Below, piece after piece: positions 1 to 8,368 of a stretch of 64,000 nt of DNA (positions within the stretch are counted from its first letter, which is position 1; each line of letters starts with the position of its first letter). The notes under the pieces are model-generated. The model saw only the letters and a list, made by a program, of their open reading frames with translations, had not been told where the DNA came from and ran no database searches. A program made the translations under genes and the position numbers. The DNA is from Nonomuraea thailandensis. GTDB lineage: Bacteria; Actinomycetota; Actinomycetes; Streptosporangiales; Streptosporangiaceae. Where the stretch lies: contig NZ_JAMZEB010000002.1 of assembly GCF_024172165.1 (NCBI RefSeq), forward strand, positions 11,363,001 to 11,427,000, in the 5' to 3' direction.

Positions 1-372
1 AGCGACAGGGAGGGCGTGCTGTTCAAGCTCCGCAACGACCCCCGGGTCACGCCGCTCGGGACGCTGATGCGCAGGCACTCGCTGGACGAGCTGCCGCAGC
101 TCCTCAACGTCGTACGCGGCCACATGTCGCTCGTCGGCCCCCGGCCTCCACTGCCGGACGAGGTGGCACGCTACGGTGACGACGTGCGCCGGCGACTCCT
201 CGTACGCCCCGGGCTGACCGGGCTGTGGCAGGTCAGTGGCAGATCTGACCTATCGTGGGAGGAATCCGTGCGTCTCGACCTGCGTTACGTGGAGAACTGG
301 TCCCTCACCCTGGACCTCCAGATCCTGTGGAAGACTTGGTCGGCTGTCGCCCGCGGGCAAGGAGCATATTGA
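1..372 (+). CDS. Polyprenyl-phosphate sugar-1-phosphate transferase, C-terminal part (cut by window edge)
   Basis: This is the catalytic end of a bacterial sugar transferase (WcaJ/WbaP-like), the membrane enzyme that starts a polysaccharide repeat unit by placing a sugar-1-phosphate on undecaprenyl phosphate. The reading frame is open from base 1, so the N-terminus lies outside the window. Visible family hallmarks are SLDELPQLLNVVRG, SLVGPRPPLP and GLTGLWQVSGRS, followed by the usual D-R-Y-V-x-x-W-S tail. The stop overlaps the ATG of the next gene (cysQ), so the two are probably translationally coupled. The coupling ties initiation of a glycan to the sulfate-activation genes immediately downstream. 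Confidence 0.93.
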   Translation, partial: SDREGVLFKLRNDPRVTPLGTLMRRHSLDELPQLLNVVRGHMSLVGPRPPLPDEVARYGDDVRRRLLVRPGLTGLWQVSGRSDLSWEESVRLDLRYVENWSLTLDLQILWKTWSAVARGQGAY

Positions 373-1136
373 TGACGATTCGCGACGACCACGCCCTGGC
401 CGCCGACCTGGCGACCGAGGCGGGGGAGAGGCTGTTGCGGGTCCGCGAGCGGGTGGGGTTCTCCGACTCCGCCGCGCTGCGGGCCGAAGGCGACAGGTCC
501 TCTCACGTCTACCTCATGGAGTCGCTGGCCCGGTTGCGGCCCAGCGACAGCGTGCTGTCGGAGGAGGCCACCCGCGAGGAGCGGCTCGACCCCCGGAGGT
601 TGAAGGCCGAGCGGGTGTGGATCGTCGATCCTCTTGACGGCACCAGGGAGTTCTCCGAGGAGGGCCGGGCCGACTGGGCCGTGCACGTGGCGCTGTGGGA
701 GCGGGGCAGGCTGGCCGCCGGAGCCGTGGCGCTGCCCGCGCAGGGGCGCACGCTGACGACCTCCGAGCCGCCCGAGCTGCCGTCCTTCGACAAGGGCCGC
801 TTCCGCATCGCGGTGAGCCGCACCAGGCCGCCCGAGTTCGTGCAGAAGCTGGCCTACCTCGTCGGGGCCGACCTCGTCCCCATCGGCTCGGCCGGGGCTA
901 AGATCTCGGCGGTGCTCACCGGCGAGGTGGAGGCGTACGTACACGCCGGAGGCCAGTACGAATGGGATTCCGCCGCGCCGGTCGCCGTGGCGCTGGCCGC
1001 GGGGGCCCACGCGAGCCGCATCGACGGCTCGGAGGCCACCTACAACCAAGCCGACCCCTCACTACCAGATATTCTTGTTTCCCTACCGGAGCTGGCGGCA
1101 TCCCTGCTCGCCGGCATCCGGGACCTGCACCGCTGA
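372..1136 (+). CDS. cysQ: 3'(2'),5'-bisphosphate nucleotidase (CysQ)
   Basis: The 254-residue product belongs to the inositol monophosphatase fold. It shows the metal-binding SEE motif near residue 62, DPLDGT near residue 86 and the WDSAAP motif near residue 198. CysQ hydrolyses PAP, the inhibitory product left after sulfotransferases use PAPS, to AMP and phosphate in the cytoplasm. The ATG at 372 overlaps the previous stop and fits the domain start better than longer frame-open versions. cysD follows after 19 bases. A role in recycling PAP for the sulfotransferases of this locus is inferred from context; related phosphatases acting on inositol phosphates cannot be fully excluded from sequence alone. 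Confidence 0.9.
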   Translation: MTIRDDHALAADLATEAGERLLRVRERVGFSDSAALRAEGDRSSHVYLMESLARLRPSDSVLSEEATREERLDPRRLKAERVWIVDPLDGTREFSEEGRADWAVHVALWERGRLAAGAVALPAQGRTLTTSEPPELPSFDKGRFRIAVSRTRPPEFVQKLAYLVGADLVPIGSAGAKISAVLTGEVEAYVHAGGQYEWDSAAPVAVALAAGAHASRIDGSEATYNQADPSLPDILVSLPELAASLLAGIRDLHR

Positions 1137-1155
1137 ACCCGCCGGAGGGAGCTCC

Positions 1156-2070
1156 ATGCTGCAGCGCGACTACACGACGTCGCAGCTCGACGTGCTCGAA
1201 GCAGAAGCCATTCACATCATGCGAGAAGTGGCTGCCGAGTTCGAGCGTCCCTGTCTGCTCTTCTCCGGAGGCAAGGACTCCATCGTCATGCTCCGCATCG
1301 CGGAGAAGGCGTTCTGGCCCGCGGCGATCCCGTTCCCGCTCATGCACGTGGACACGGGGCACAACTTCGACGAGGTCATCGAGTTCCGCGACCGCCGCTC
1401 CGCCGAGCTGGGCGCGCGGCTGATCGTCGCCAGCGTGCAGGACTCCATCGACCAGGGCCGCGTGGTGGAGGAGACGGGCCGGCGCGCCTCGCGCAACCGC
1501 CTGCAGACCACCACGCTGCTCGACGCGATCGAGGAGCACGAGTTCGACGCCGTCTTCGGCGGCGCCAGGCGTGACGAGGAGAAGGCCCGCGCCAAGGAGC
1601 GGGTGTTCTCCTTCCGCGACGACTTCGGGCAGTGGGACCCGAAGAACCAGCGTCCGGAGTTGTGGAGCCTGTACAACTCGCGCATCCGCAAGGGCGAGCA
1701 CATCCGCGTCTTCCCGCTGTCCAACTGGACCGAGCTCGACGTCTGGGACTACATCAGGCGCGAGGGCATCGAGATCCCCTCCATCTACTTCGCCCACACC
1801 CGCAAGGTCTTCGAGCGCGACGGCATGCTGCTGCCCGACGGCGACGTCGTGCAGCGAGGCGAGGACGAGCCGCTGTTCGAGGCCGTGGTGCGCTACCGCA
1901 CCGTGGGCGACATGACCTGCACCGGCGCCGTGCAGTCCACGGCCGCCACGGTCGAGGAGATCATCGAGGAGATCGCGGCCACCCGGATCACCGAGCGCGG
2001 GGCCACCAGGGCCGACGACCGCTCCTCCGAGGCCGCGATGGAAGATCGCAAGCGAGAGGGTTACTTCTAA
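1156..2070 (+). CDS. cysD: Sulfate adenylyltransferase subunit 2 (CysD)
   Basis: This 304-residue protein is the catalytic small subunit of the heterodimeric ATP sulfurylase that turns sulfate and ATP into adenosine 5'-phosphosulfate (APS) in the cytoplasm. The PP-loop SGGKDS is near residue 37, and the conserved stretches FGGARRDEEKARAKER and NWTELDVWDYI are present, ending with the usual KREGYF. The ATG is preceded by GGAGGGAG. cysN starts only 2 bases after the stop, as expected for subunits of one complex. No PAPS reductase or sulfite reductase lies nearby, which argues for use in sulfation more than in cysteine synthesis. Confidence 0.97.
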   Translation: MLQRDYTTSQLDVLEAEAIHIMREVAAEFERPCLLFSGGKDSIVMLRIAEKAFWPAAIPFPLMHVDTGHNFDEVIEFRDRRSAELGARLIVASVQDSIDQGRVVEETGRRASRNRLQTTTLLDAIEEHEFDAVFGGARRDEEKARAKERVFSFRDDFGQWDPKNQRPELWSLYNSRIRKGEHIRVFPLSNWTELDVWDYIRREGIEIPSIYFAHTRKVFERDGMLLPDGDVVQRGEDEPLFEAVVRYRTVGDMTCTGAVQSTAATVEEIIEEIAATRITERGATRADDRSSEAAMEDRKREGYF

Positions 2071-2072
2071 CG

Positions 2073-3335
2073 ATGGACATTCTGCGCTTTGCCACGGCGG
2101 GAAGCGTCGACGACGGCAAGTCCACCCTCATCGGACGTCTGCTCTTCGACTCCAAGGCGATCTTCGAGGACCAGCTCGAGGCCGTCGAGCGCACCTCGCG
2201 CGACCGCGGCACCGAGTACACCGACCTGTCGCTGCTGACCGACGGCCTGCGTGCGGAGCGGGAGCAGGGCATCACGATCGACGTGGCCTACCGCTACTTC
2301 GCGACCCCGCGCCGCAAGTTCATCATCGCCGACACGCCCGGGCACATCCAGTACACGCGCAACATGGTCACCGGCGCCTCCACGGCCGACCTGGCGATCG
2401 TGCTCATCGACGCCCGCAAGGGAGTGCTGGAGCAGTCGCGGCGGCACGCGTTCCTGACCTCGCTGCTGCGCGTCCCGCACCTGGTGCTGGCCGTCAACAA
2501 GATGGACCTGGTCGACTACTCCCAGGAGCGCTTCGAGGAGATCAAAGACGAGTTCACGGCGTTCGCGTCCAAGCTGAACATCGCCGACCTCACCTTCATC
2601 CCGATCTCCGCGCTCAACGGCGACAACGTGGTCTCCCGCTCGGAGAACATGCCCTGGTACCTCGGCACGTCCCTCCTGCACCACCTGGAGAACGTGCACA
2701 TCGCCTCCGACCGCAACCTCACCGACGTGCGCTTCCCCGTGCAGTACGTCATCCGCCCGCAGCGGGCCACCGACCCGGCCTTCCACGACTACCGCGGCTA
2801 CGCGGGCCAGGTGGCCGGCGGCGTGCTCAAGCCCGGTGACGAGGTGGTGCACCTGCCGTCGGGCCTGACCACGCGCATCGCCTCGATCGACACCTTCGAC
2901 GGGCCGGTGGAGGAGGCGTTCCCGCCCATGTCGGTGACGCTGCGCTTCGAGGACGACCTGGACGTCTCGCGCGGTGACATGATCGCCCGGCCCAACAACC
3001 AGCCGCAGGCGGCCCAGGAGCTGGAGGCGATGGTCTGCTGGATGGCCGACGGCGTCAAGCTCGGCCCCCGCTCCAAGCTGACGATCAAGCACACCACCCG
3101 TACGGCCCGCGCCCTCGTGCGCGACCTGCACTACCGGCTCGACGTCAACACCCTGCACCGGGACGAGGAGGCCGCCTCGCTCGGCCTGAACGAGATCGGC
3201 AGGGTGTCGCTGCGCGTCACGCAGCCCCTGTTCGTCGACGACTACGCGCGCAACCGCGCCACCGGCGGCTTCATCCTCGTGGACGAGACCACGAACGCCA
3301 CGGTCGGCGCCGGCATGGTCATCGACGCCAGGTAG
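2073..3335 (+). CDS. cysN: Sulfate adenylyltransferase subunit 1, GTPase (CysN)
   Basis: The 420-residue product is the GTPase subunit that drives the CysD sulfurylase reaction. It contains a G1 P-loop (GSVDDGKST) near residue 10, DTPGH near residue 87, and NKMDLVD near residue 142, followed by elongation-factor-like beta-barrel domains. The length matches stand-alone CysN and not the CysN-CysC fusion; APS kinase activity is instead encoded at 14820-16034. It lies directly behind cysD with a 2-base gap and is surely co-translated with it. An 86-base gap, containing no obvious terminator, separates it from the first sulfotransferase. Confidence 0.97.
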   Translation: MDILRFATAGSVDDGKSTLIGRLLFDSKAIFEDQLEAVERTSRDRGTEYTDLSLLTDGLRAEREQGITIDVAYRYFATPRRKFIIADTPGHIQYTRNMVTGASTADLAIVLIDARKGVLEQSRRHAFLTSLLRVPHLVLAVNKMDLVDYSQERFEEIKDEFTAFASKLNIADLTFIPISALNGDNVVSRSENMPWYLGTSLLHHLENVHIASDRNLTDVRFPVQYVIRPQRATDPAFHDYRGYAGQVAGGVLKPGDEVVHLPSGLTTRIASIDTFDGPVEEAFPPMSVTLRFEDDLDVSRGDMIARPNNQPQAAQELEAMVCWMADGVKLGPRSKLTIKHTTRTARALVRDLHYRLDVNTLHRDEEAASLGLNEIGRVSLRVTQPLFVDDYARNRATGGFILVDETTNATVGAGMVIDAR

Positions 3336-3421
3336 ATCTTTTGGGGTTCGGGTTACCGTCCCTTTACTCTCCGCAGTAGGGTCGTCGCGTTCCGTTGTCA
3401 CGACGGGAAGGCCCTCCTCCG

Positions 3422-4318
3422 TTGACTGATCGCGCGTCCGCCCAGGTGATCTACCTGGGCGGCCTCGGCCGTAGTGGCACCACTTTGCTCGAGAGGCTCC
3501 TGGGCGAGCTTCCCGGGGTGGTGCCCCTGGGCGAGGTGGTGCATCTGTGGGACCGGGGGGTTCTCGCGGAGGAGCTCTGCGGGTGCGGCTCGGCGTTCCC
3601 CGACTGTCCGTTCTGGCGGACGGTGGGGGAGCGTGCGTTCGGCGGCTGGCGATCCGAGCTGGCCGAGCGGATGGTCCTGTTGCGTGGCAGGATCGACCGC
3701 ACCCGCAGGATCGCGCGGATCGCGCATCCTGATCTGGCCGAGTACGCGCGGGCGTACCGGCTGCTGTACGACGCGACCGGGGCACAGGTCGTGATCGACT
3801 CCAGCAAGCACGCGTCGCTGGCCTGCTGCCTGCTGGCGAGCGGCGTGGACGTACGCGTCGTGCACGTGGTCAGAGACCCGCGCGCGGTCGCGCACTCCTG
3901 GGCCAGGACCGTGCGCAGGCCCGAGGACGGGCTGCCGATGACTCGGTGGGGCCCGGCCCGCACCGCCCTCCACTGGGCGGCCCAGAACACCGCGCTGGAG
4001 CTGCTCCCGGGGCGCGGCGCCCGCGTCACCCGGGTCCGTTACGAGGACCTGCTCGCCGCGCCGGGCCGGACCCTGACGGCGCTGGCGCTGCGGCTCGGGC
4101 TGCCGGAGCCGGAGCTGCCGTTCCTCCAGGGCCGCACGGCCTGGCTGGGGCCCTCCCACACCGCCTCCGGCAACCCCATGCGTTTCCACGTGGGGCGGGT
4201 CGAGCTGCGGCGCGACGACTCCTGGCGCTCCGGGCTGCCCGACGCGCACCGGCGGGTCGTCAACGCCCTCACCTGGCCGCTCAGGGCCCGCTACGGCTAC
4301 TGGGGGGTGGTGAGGTGA
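3422..4318 (+). CDS. Sulfotransferase family protein 1
   Basis: About 298 residues with a PAPS-dependent sulfotransferase signature. The 5'-phosphosulfate-binding loop GRSGTTLLERLL lies near the N-terminus, and VVRDPRAVAHSW is the 3'-phosphate-binding strand and helix. Two Cys pairs (CGCG, CPFW region) sit between residues 50 and 70. The start is uncertain: a TTG at 3422 has GGGAAGG about ten bases upstream, while TTG 3395 and GTG 3446 are alternatives. The stop overlaps the GTG of the following glycosyltransferase. Position after cysQDN and inside a polysaccharide locus suggests it transfers sulfate from PAPS to a sugar; the acceptor is unknown. Confidence 0.85.
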   Translation: MTDRASAQVIYLGGLGRSGTTLLERLLGELPGVVPLGEVVHLWDRGVLAEELCGCGSAFPDCPFWRTVGERAFGGWRSELAERMVLLRGRIDRTRRIARIAHPDLAEYARAYRLLYDATGAQVVIDSSKHASLACCLLASGVDVRVVHVVRDPRAVAHSWARTVRRPEDGLPMTRWGPARTALHWAAQNTALELLPGRGARVTRVRYEDLLAAPGRTLTALALRLGLPEPELPFLQGRTAWLGPSHTASGNPMRFHVGRVELRRDDSWRSGLPDAHRRVVNALTWPLRARYGYWGVVR

Positions 4319-5199
4319 GCCCGTCCGTGGGCGTCGTCATCCCGACGCGCGGCGACCGGCCCTCGCTGCTGCGCCAGGCCGTGGACGCGGTGCTGCTGCA
4401 GGACTACCCGGGCGAGCTGCAGGTGATCGTGGTCGCCGACGGCCGCTCTCCCCACGACGTGGCCGGCGTTCCGCGCCCCGTGCGGATCCTGCCCAACACG
4501 CTCACGCCCGGGCTGCCCGGCGCGCGCAACACCGGCATCGCCGCCTGCGACACCGACCTGATCGCTTTCTGCGACGACGACGACGTGTGGCTGCCCGGCA
4601 AGCTCGCCGCGCAGGTGCGCGCCCTCGACGAGGCGGGCGGCGAGTTCGCCAGCTGCGCGATCGAGGTGGAGCACGGCGGGCGCCGCGTGACCCGCCTCGC
4701 CGGCGCCTCCACCGTCAGCGCCGGCGACCTGGTGCGCTCGCGGATGATGATGGTGCACTCGTCGACGTTCCTGTTCGCGCGCGGGGTGCTCTGGCCCGAC
4801 GAGAGCGCGCCCGGCGGGCAGAACGAGGACTGGGATCTGGCCCTGCGCGCCGCCAAGCGGCGGCCGCTCGTCCACGTCGACCGGCCGCTGGTGCTGGTGC
4901 GATGGGCGGGGTCCCACTACGCGGTCCGGTGGACGGACCGTATCGCCGGGCTCGAGTGGATGCTCGCCCGGCACCCTGAGCTGGCCGTGGACCCGCGTGG
5001 TGCGGCGCGGGTCCACGGCCAGCTCGCCTTCTGCCACGCCGCGCTGGGGCAGCGGCGCGCGGCCGTCCGGTGGGCGCTGCGGGCCCTGGCCGACCGGCCG
5101 TGGGAGCCGCGGGTGCCGCTCGCGCTGGCGGTGGCGTCGGGGCTGGTCACGGCGCCGACCGTCGTGTCCGCCCTGCAGCAGCGGGGGCACGGCATTTGA
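4315..5199 (+). CDS. Glycosyltransferase family 2
   Basis: A 294-residue GT-A-fold glycosyltransferase. The N-terminal VGVVIPTRGDRPSLLRQAVD is the nucleotide-sugar binding beginning typical of GT2, and FCDDDDVWLPGKL near residue 85 contains the acidic metal-binding DxD-like cluster. NEDWDLALRAA near residue 168 supplies the expected ED catalytic-base motif. The GTG start overlaps the sulfotransferase stop by four bases (GTGA). It probably adds a sugar to the lipid-linked repeat unit on the cytoplasmic face. The last 70 residues are helical and Ala/Arg-rich with no recognised domain. Donor and acceptor cannot be read from the sequence. Confidence 0.9.
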   Translation: MSPSVGVVIPTRGDRPSLLRQAVDAVLLQDYPGELQVIVVADGRSPHDVAGVPRPVRILPNTLTPGLPGARNTGIAACDTDLIAFCDDDDVWLPGKLAAQVRALDEAGGEFASCAIEVEHGGRRVTRLAGASTVSAGDLVRSRMMMVHSSTFLFARGVLWPDESAPGGQNEDWDLALRAAKRRPLVHVDRPLVLVRWAGSHYAVRWTDRIAGLEWMLARHPELAVDPRGAARVHGQLAFCHAALGQRRAAVRWALRALADRPWEPRVPLALAVASGLVTAPTVVSALQQRGHGI

Positions 5200-5365
5200 C
5201 CCTGCCCGTGGGCTCCCCAGGGCCTGTCACGGACACCGTGCTGCCCTTGGCACGCCCGCACGCCGCCTGCCCCTGCGCGGCGATCGGAGCAAGGAGAAGC
5301 GGGGGTGCGAAGGCTGTGCCGATGGGAGGCGAGGAGCGGTGGCTGGGCCCAGGTCGGGTGAGTTC

Positions 5366-5473
5366 GTGAGGGCGCGCGGTGGGTCCGGGACAGGTGAGGG
5401 CGTGAGGGCGCGAGGCGGCTCCGGGACGGGTGAGGGTGTGAGGGCGGGAGTCGGGGCCGGGCGGGTGCAGGTG
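5366..5473 (+). repeat. 36-bp tandem repeat carrying successive GTG start codons
   Basis: Two close copies (5366-5401, 5402-5437) and a third degenerate copy (5438-5473) each begin GTGAGGGCG. The period of 36 is a multiple of three, so all copies stay in the wecG-like reading frame and could encode VRARGGSGTGEG repeats. Each copy offers a GTG start. Confidence 0.8.
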
Positions 5474-6253
5474 GCCGGGGTCGGGGTGGACGCGCTGAGC
5501 GAGAGCGAGGTCGTGCGGCGGGTCGCCGAGGCGCTGGAGGCCGGCCACGGCGGGCGGATTGTCACCCCCAACGTGGACATCTGCCGCGCCGCCGCCGCCG
5601 ATCCCGTGCTCCGCGAGCTGGTGTGCTCCGCCGACCTCGTCGTCCCCGACGGCATGCCGCTGGTCTGGGCGGCGCGGCTGCTCGGCACCCCCGTGCCCGA
5701 GCGGGTGACGGGCGCCGACCTGATCTGGTCGCTCAGCGCGCTGGCCGCCCGCCGCGGCTGGCCCGTCTACCTGCTCGGCGGCGGCCCGCCGGAGGTGGCA
5801 GGCCGGGCCGCCGCCGAGCTCAGGAGCCGCCACCCCGAGCTGCAGGTCTGCGGGGCGCACGCGCCGCCGTACGCGTTCGACGCCACCCCGGAGGGCGCGG
5901 CCAGGGTCCGCGGGATGGTGGTCGCGGCCCGGCCGCGGCTGGTGTTCGTCGGGCTCGGGTTCCCCCGGCAGGACCGGCTCATCGCCAGGCTGCGCGAGGA
6001 GCTGCCCGGGACGTGGTTCGTGGGGTGCGGGGCGGCCATCGCGTTCGCCGCGGGAACGGTCGCCAGGGCGCCCGCGTGGGCCGGGCGTGCCGGGCTGGAG
6101 TGGGCGTTCCGGCTGATGCGGGAGCCAGGACGGCTGGCGGGCCGCTACCTGGTCGACGACCTGCCGTTCGCGGCACGGCTGCTCGCCGGGTGCCTGGCCA
6201 CCCGGCTCAGGCTCCCGTCAGGGCGCGGACGCGGGCTGCCTCCTGCTCGCTGA
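5438..6253 (+). CDS. WecG/TagA/CpsF family glycosyltransferase
   Basis: The product (271 residues from GTG 5438) matches the GT26 family, which adds N-acetylmannosaminuronate or related sugars to lipid-linked intermediates. TPNVDICRAA, DLVVPDGMPLVWAARLLG, ERVTGADLIW, FVGLGFPRQD and GLEWAFRLMREP are the ordered family motifs. The start is ambiguous because three in-frame GTG codons (5366, 5402, 5438) lie in a 36-bp tandem repeat; the last places the conserved domain closest to the N-terminus. A non-coding stretch of roughly 170-240 bases separates it from the GT2 gene. Its 3' end overlaps the convergent sulfotransferase 2 gene by 47 bases. Confidence 0.9.
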   Translation: MRAGVGAGRVQVAGVGVDALSESEVVRRVAEALEAGHGGRIVTPNVDICRAAAADPVLRELVCSADLVVPDGMPLVWAARLLGTPVPERVTGADLIWSLSALAARRGWPVYLLGGGPPEVAGRAAAELRSRHPELQVCGAHAPPYAFDATPEGAARVRGMVVAARPRLVFVGLGFPRQDRLIARLREELPGTWFVGCGAAIAFAAGTVARAPAWAGRAGLEWAFRLMREPGRLAGRYLVDDLPFAARLLAGCLATRLRLPSGRGRGLPPAR

Positions 6254-7124
6254 GCCCCCGGGGCCCGTGCGCGATCGCCTGGCGCGAGTCCATCCGCCGG
6301 TACGCCGTGCGTGACAGGCCCGACCACGTGAAGCCTGCCCCCCGGCTGTCCGAGGGGCTGCAGCAGGCCCGGACGATCCGCCGCTCGGCCGCCGGGGTCC
6401 ACCGCAGCCCCGCGTACGCGTACAGCCGCCGGAAGCCGGGCACCGGGTCGGCGGCCAGCGACTCGTACGAGGTGAGGAGGATCCCCGGCGTGCCCTCCAG
6501 CACCGAGCGGGTCAGGCGCCACAGCGCGGCGGCCCTGGCCACGCGGTCCCGCGACCCGGCGAGCGCCCGCAGCTCCAGCACCTGGGGATGGTCCCTGACC
6601 AGCAGCGGTTGCTCCAGCAGCTCGTGGAAGTACACCGTCCACCCGAGCCGCCGCCAGCTCGCCACGAACGACACCGGATCCCGCACCAGCGCGATCACCC
6701 GGCACCCCAGCCGCCGCGCGAACCATCCGGCGCTCAGCACCGCGAACGGGTCGTCCAGCAGCGCCCGGCGGCCCGCCAGGCGGCCGAGCGTGAAGGCGGT
6801 GCCGTAGCGGACCAGGCGGGCCAGGTCGTACGGGGAGCGGTTCGCGCGCAGCTCGGCCAGCCAGCGGTAGCGCAGGGCCACGGTGTCGCGGAAGGCGGGC
6901 AGCCAGTCGCCGGAGTTGTCGTCGCAGATGTACTGGAACCGGTGCGTCACCCGGGCGTCGAGCACTCCGGGGCAGTGGCCGGGCGGGTGCTGGGGGTTGA
7001 GGGGCTCGTTGACGTAGACGAGCTCGCCTCCGGCGGTGAGCATCCTGCCCACCCAGCTCGTCCCGCTCCGCGGGAGTCCGGTGACCAGCACAGGGCTCCT
7101 GCCGCCGCCGGTGTGCGGGCTCAC
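6207..7124 (-). CDS. Sulfotransferase family protein 2
   Basis: About 305 residues. The N-terminal VTGLPRSGTSWVGRML is a clear PAPS 5'-phosphosulfate loop, and VIALVRDPVSFVASWRRLGW is the 3'-phosphate-binding element. The GTG start at 7124 overlaps the stop of the flippase gene (GTGA); the open frame upstream of it is the antisense-like shadow of the flippase and is not used. It is the last gene of a six-gene minus-strand operon with wzz, wzy, kinase, sulfotransferase and flippase genes. Its end runs 47 bases into the convergent wecG-like gene. Acceptor unknown; glycan sulfation is inferred from context. Confidence 0.87.
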   Translation of the reverse strand: MSPHTGGGRSPVLVTGLPRSGTSWVGRMLTAGGELVYVNEPLNPQHPPGHCPGVLDARVTHRFQYICDDNSGDWLPAFRDTVALRYRWLAELRANRSPYDLARLVRYGTAFTLGRLAGRRALLDDPFAVLSAGWFARRLGCRVIALVRDPVSFVASWRRLGWTVYFHELLEQPLLVRDHPQVLELRALAGSRDRVARAAALWRLTRSVLEGTPGILLTSYESLAADPVPGFRRLYAYAGLRWTPAAERRIVRACCSPSDSRGAGFTWSGLSRTAYRRMDSRQAIAHGPRGLSEQEAARVRALTGA

Positions 7125-8368
7125 GCGGCCGCCGGCCGGCGCAGGGCCGCGAGGGTGTGGCGGCCGAAGGGGTGCAGGCCGTAGCGGCGGTGGAGCTGCC
7201 AGAGGGGCAGCAGGTTCTTGACGATCACGCCGCCCGCCCACCCGGCGACCGCCCCGAGCGCCCCGTGCGCCGGGATCAGGGCCAGGTCGAGCAGCACCGT
7301 GCAGCCGATCGCGGCGAGGAGGTTGGCCAGGCTGGTGCCGGTGTGCCCGGCGGCGGTCAGCACCACGTCCACCATCCCGCAGGCCGTCGCCACCATCATC
7401 GTCCCGGCCAGCACCAGCGCCACGGGCACCGCCACCCCGTACGCGGGCCCGAACAGCCGCAGCACCCACGGCGCCGCAGCCGCGTACGCCAGCCACACCG
7501 GCCAGGTCAGCAGCACCAGCCAGGCCGTCGCGGCCTGGTACAGCTCGCCGGCCCGCTCGCGCTCACCGTCGGCCAGCGCCCTGACCAGCCCGGCCTGCAC
7601 CGACTGCGCCAGCCCCTGGTTGGCGAGCTGCCCGACGACCTTGAACCGGGTGGCCGCCGTGTAGACGGCCGCCTGCGCGGGCCCGGCGAGCACGGCCACG
7701 ATGACGATGTCCACCCGCTGGAACACCGCCTGGATCGCCCCCGCCACCGACCGCGGCGCCGTGTAGCGCCACAGGTCCCGCCCGGTCCCCGGCAGGTACG
7801 GCGTCCGCGGCACCCGCCCCCGCAACCCGGCCGCCGCCAGGACCAGAGCCGGCAGGTACGGCGCCCCCCACGCCGCCGTCAGCCCCCACCCGGTGACCCC
7901 CGCCCATGCCGCCCCGCCCACCAGCAGGACCTGGCCGACCGGCACGAGCACCCCGTCGAGCAGCACCGTGGGCCGCATGACCCCGAACCCGCGGGTGGCG
8001 GCCAGCAGCACGTCCGCGACCACCATGATGGGCAGCAGCGCCGCCAGCGGCCCGAGCCGCGGGTAGAGCACCACCGCCGCCCCCGCGGCCGCGAGCGCGC
8101 ACGGCACGAGCGCCGCCCGGATATATCCGGAAATACCGAGGTAGCTGTAGGTCTTGGCGCGGGCGATGAAGTAGATCAGCCCGTTCCCGGCGTCCAGCTT
8201 CGCGATGCCGGACACCATGAGCGCCAGCGCGGTCGCCGTGAAGAACGCGCCCGCCTCGGCCGCCGGATACGCCCTGGTCATCACCACCACGAGGACGAAC
8301 TGCGCCAGCGCCCCCAGCGCCGCCCCGCCCAGCCCGGCCAGCCCCCTGCGCCCGATCACCGCCGCCAC
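7121..8368 (-). CDS. Wzx-like polysaccharide flippase / membrane exporter
   Basis: A 415-residue integral membrane protein with about 12 hydrophobic segments, starting MAAVIGRRGLAGLGGAALGA in the manner of MATE/MOP-superfamily lipopolysaccharide flippases. Such proteins move undecaprenyl-pyrophosphate-linked repeat units across the membrane for Wzy polymerisation. The ATG at 8368 lies inside the end of sulfotransferase 3 (13-base overlap), and its stop overlaps the start of sulfotransferase 2. Flanking by two sulfotransferases is unusual and suggests the exported unit may be sulfated before or around flipping. Assignment rests on topology, length and neighbourhood, since motifs in this family are weak. 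Confidence 0.85.
   Translation of the reverse strand: MAAVIGRRGLAGLGGAALGALAQFVLVVVMTRAYPAAEAGAFFTATALALMVSGIAKLDAGNGLIYFIARAKTYSYLGISGYIRAALVPCALAAAGAAVVLYPRLGPLAALLPIMVVADVLLAATRGFGVMRPTVLLDGVLVPVGQVLLVGGAAWAGVTGWGLTAAWGAPYLPALVLAAAGLRGRVPRTPYLPGTGRDLWRYTAPRSVAGAIQAVFQRVDIVIVAVLAGPAQAAVYTAATRFKVVGQLANQGLAQSVQAGLVRALADGERERAGELYQAATAWLVLLTWPVWLAYAAAAPWVLRLFGPAYGVAVPVALVLAGTMMVATACGMVDVVLTAAGHTGTSLANLLAAIGCTVLLDLALIPAHGALGAVAGWAGGVIVKNLLPLWQLHRRYGLHPFGRHTLAALRRPAAA

Noticed and set aside
1156..3335. Assimilatory sulfate reduction cluster
   Set aside because: cysD and cysN are present, but PAPS/APS reductase and sulfite reductase genes are absent and the neighbours are glycan and sulfotransferase genes.
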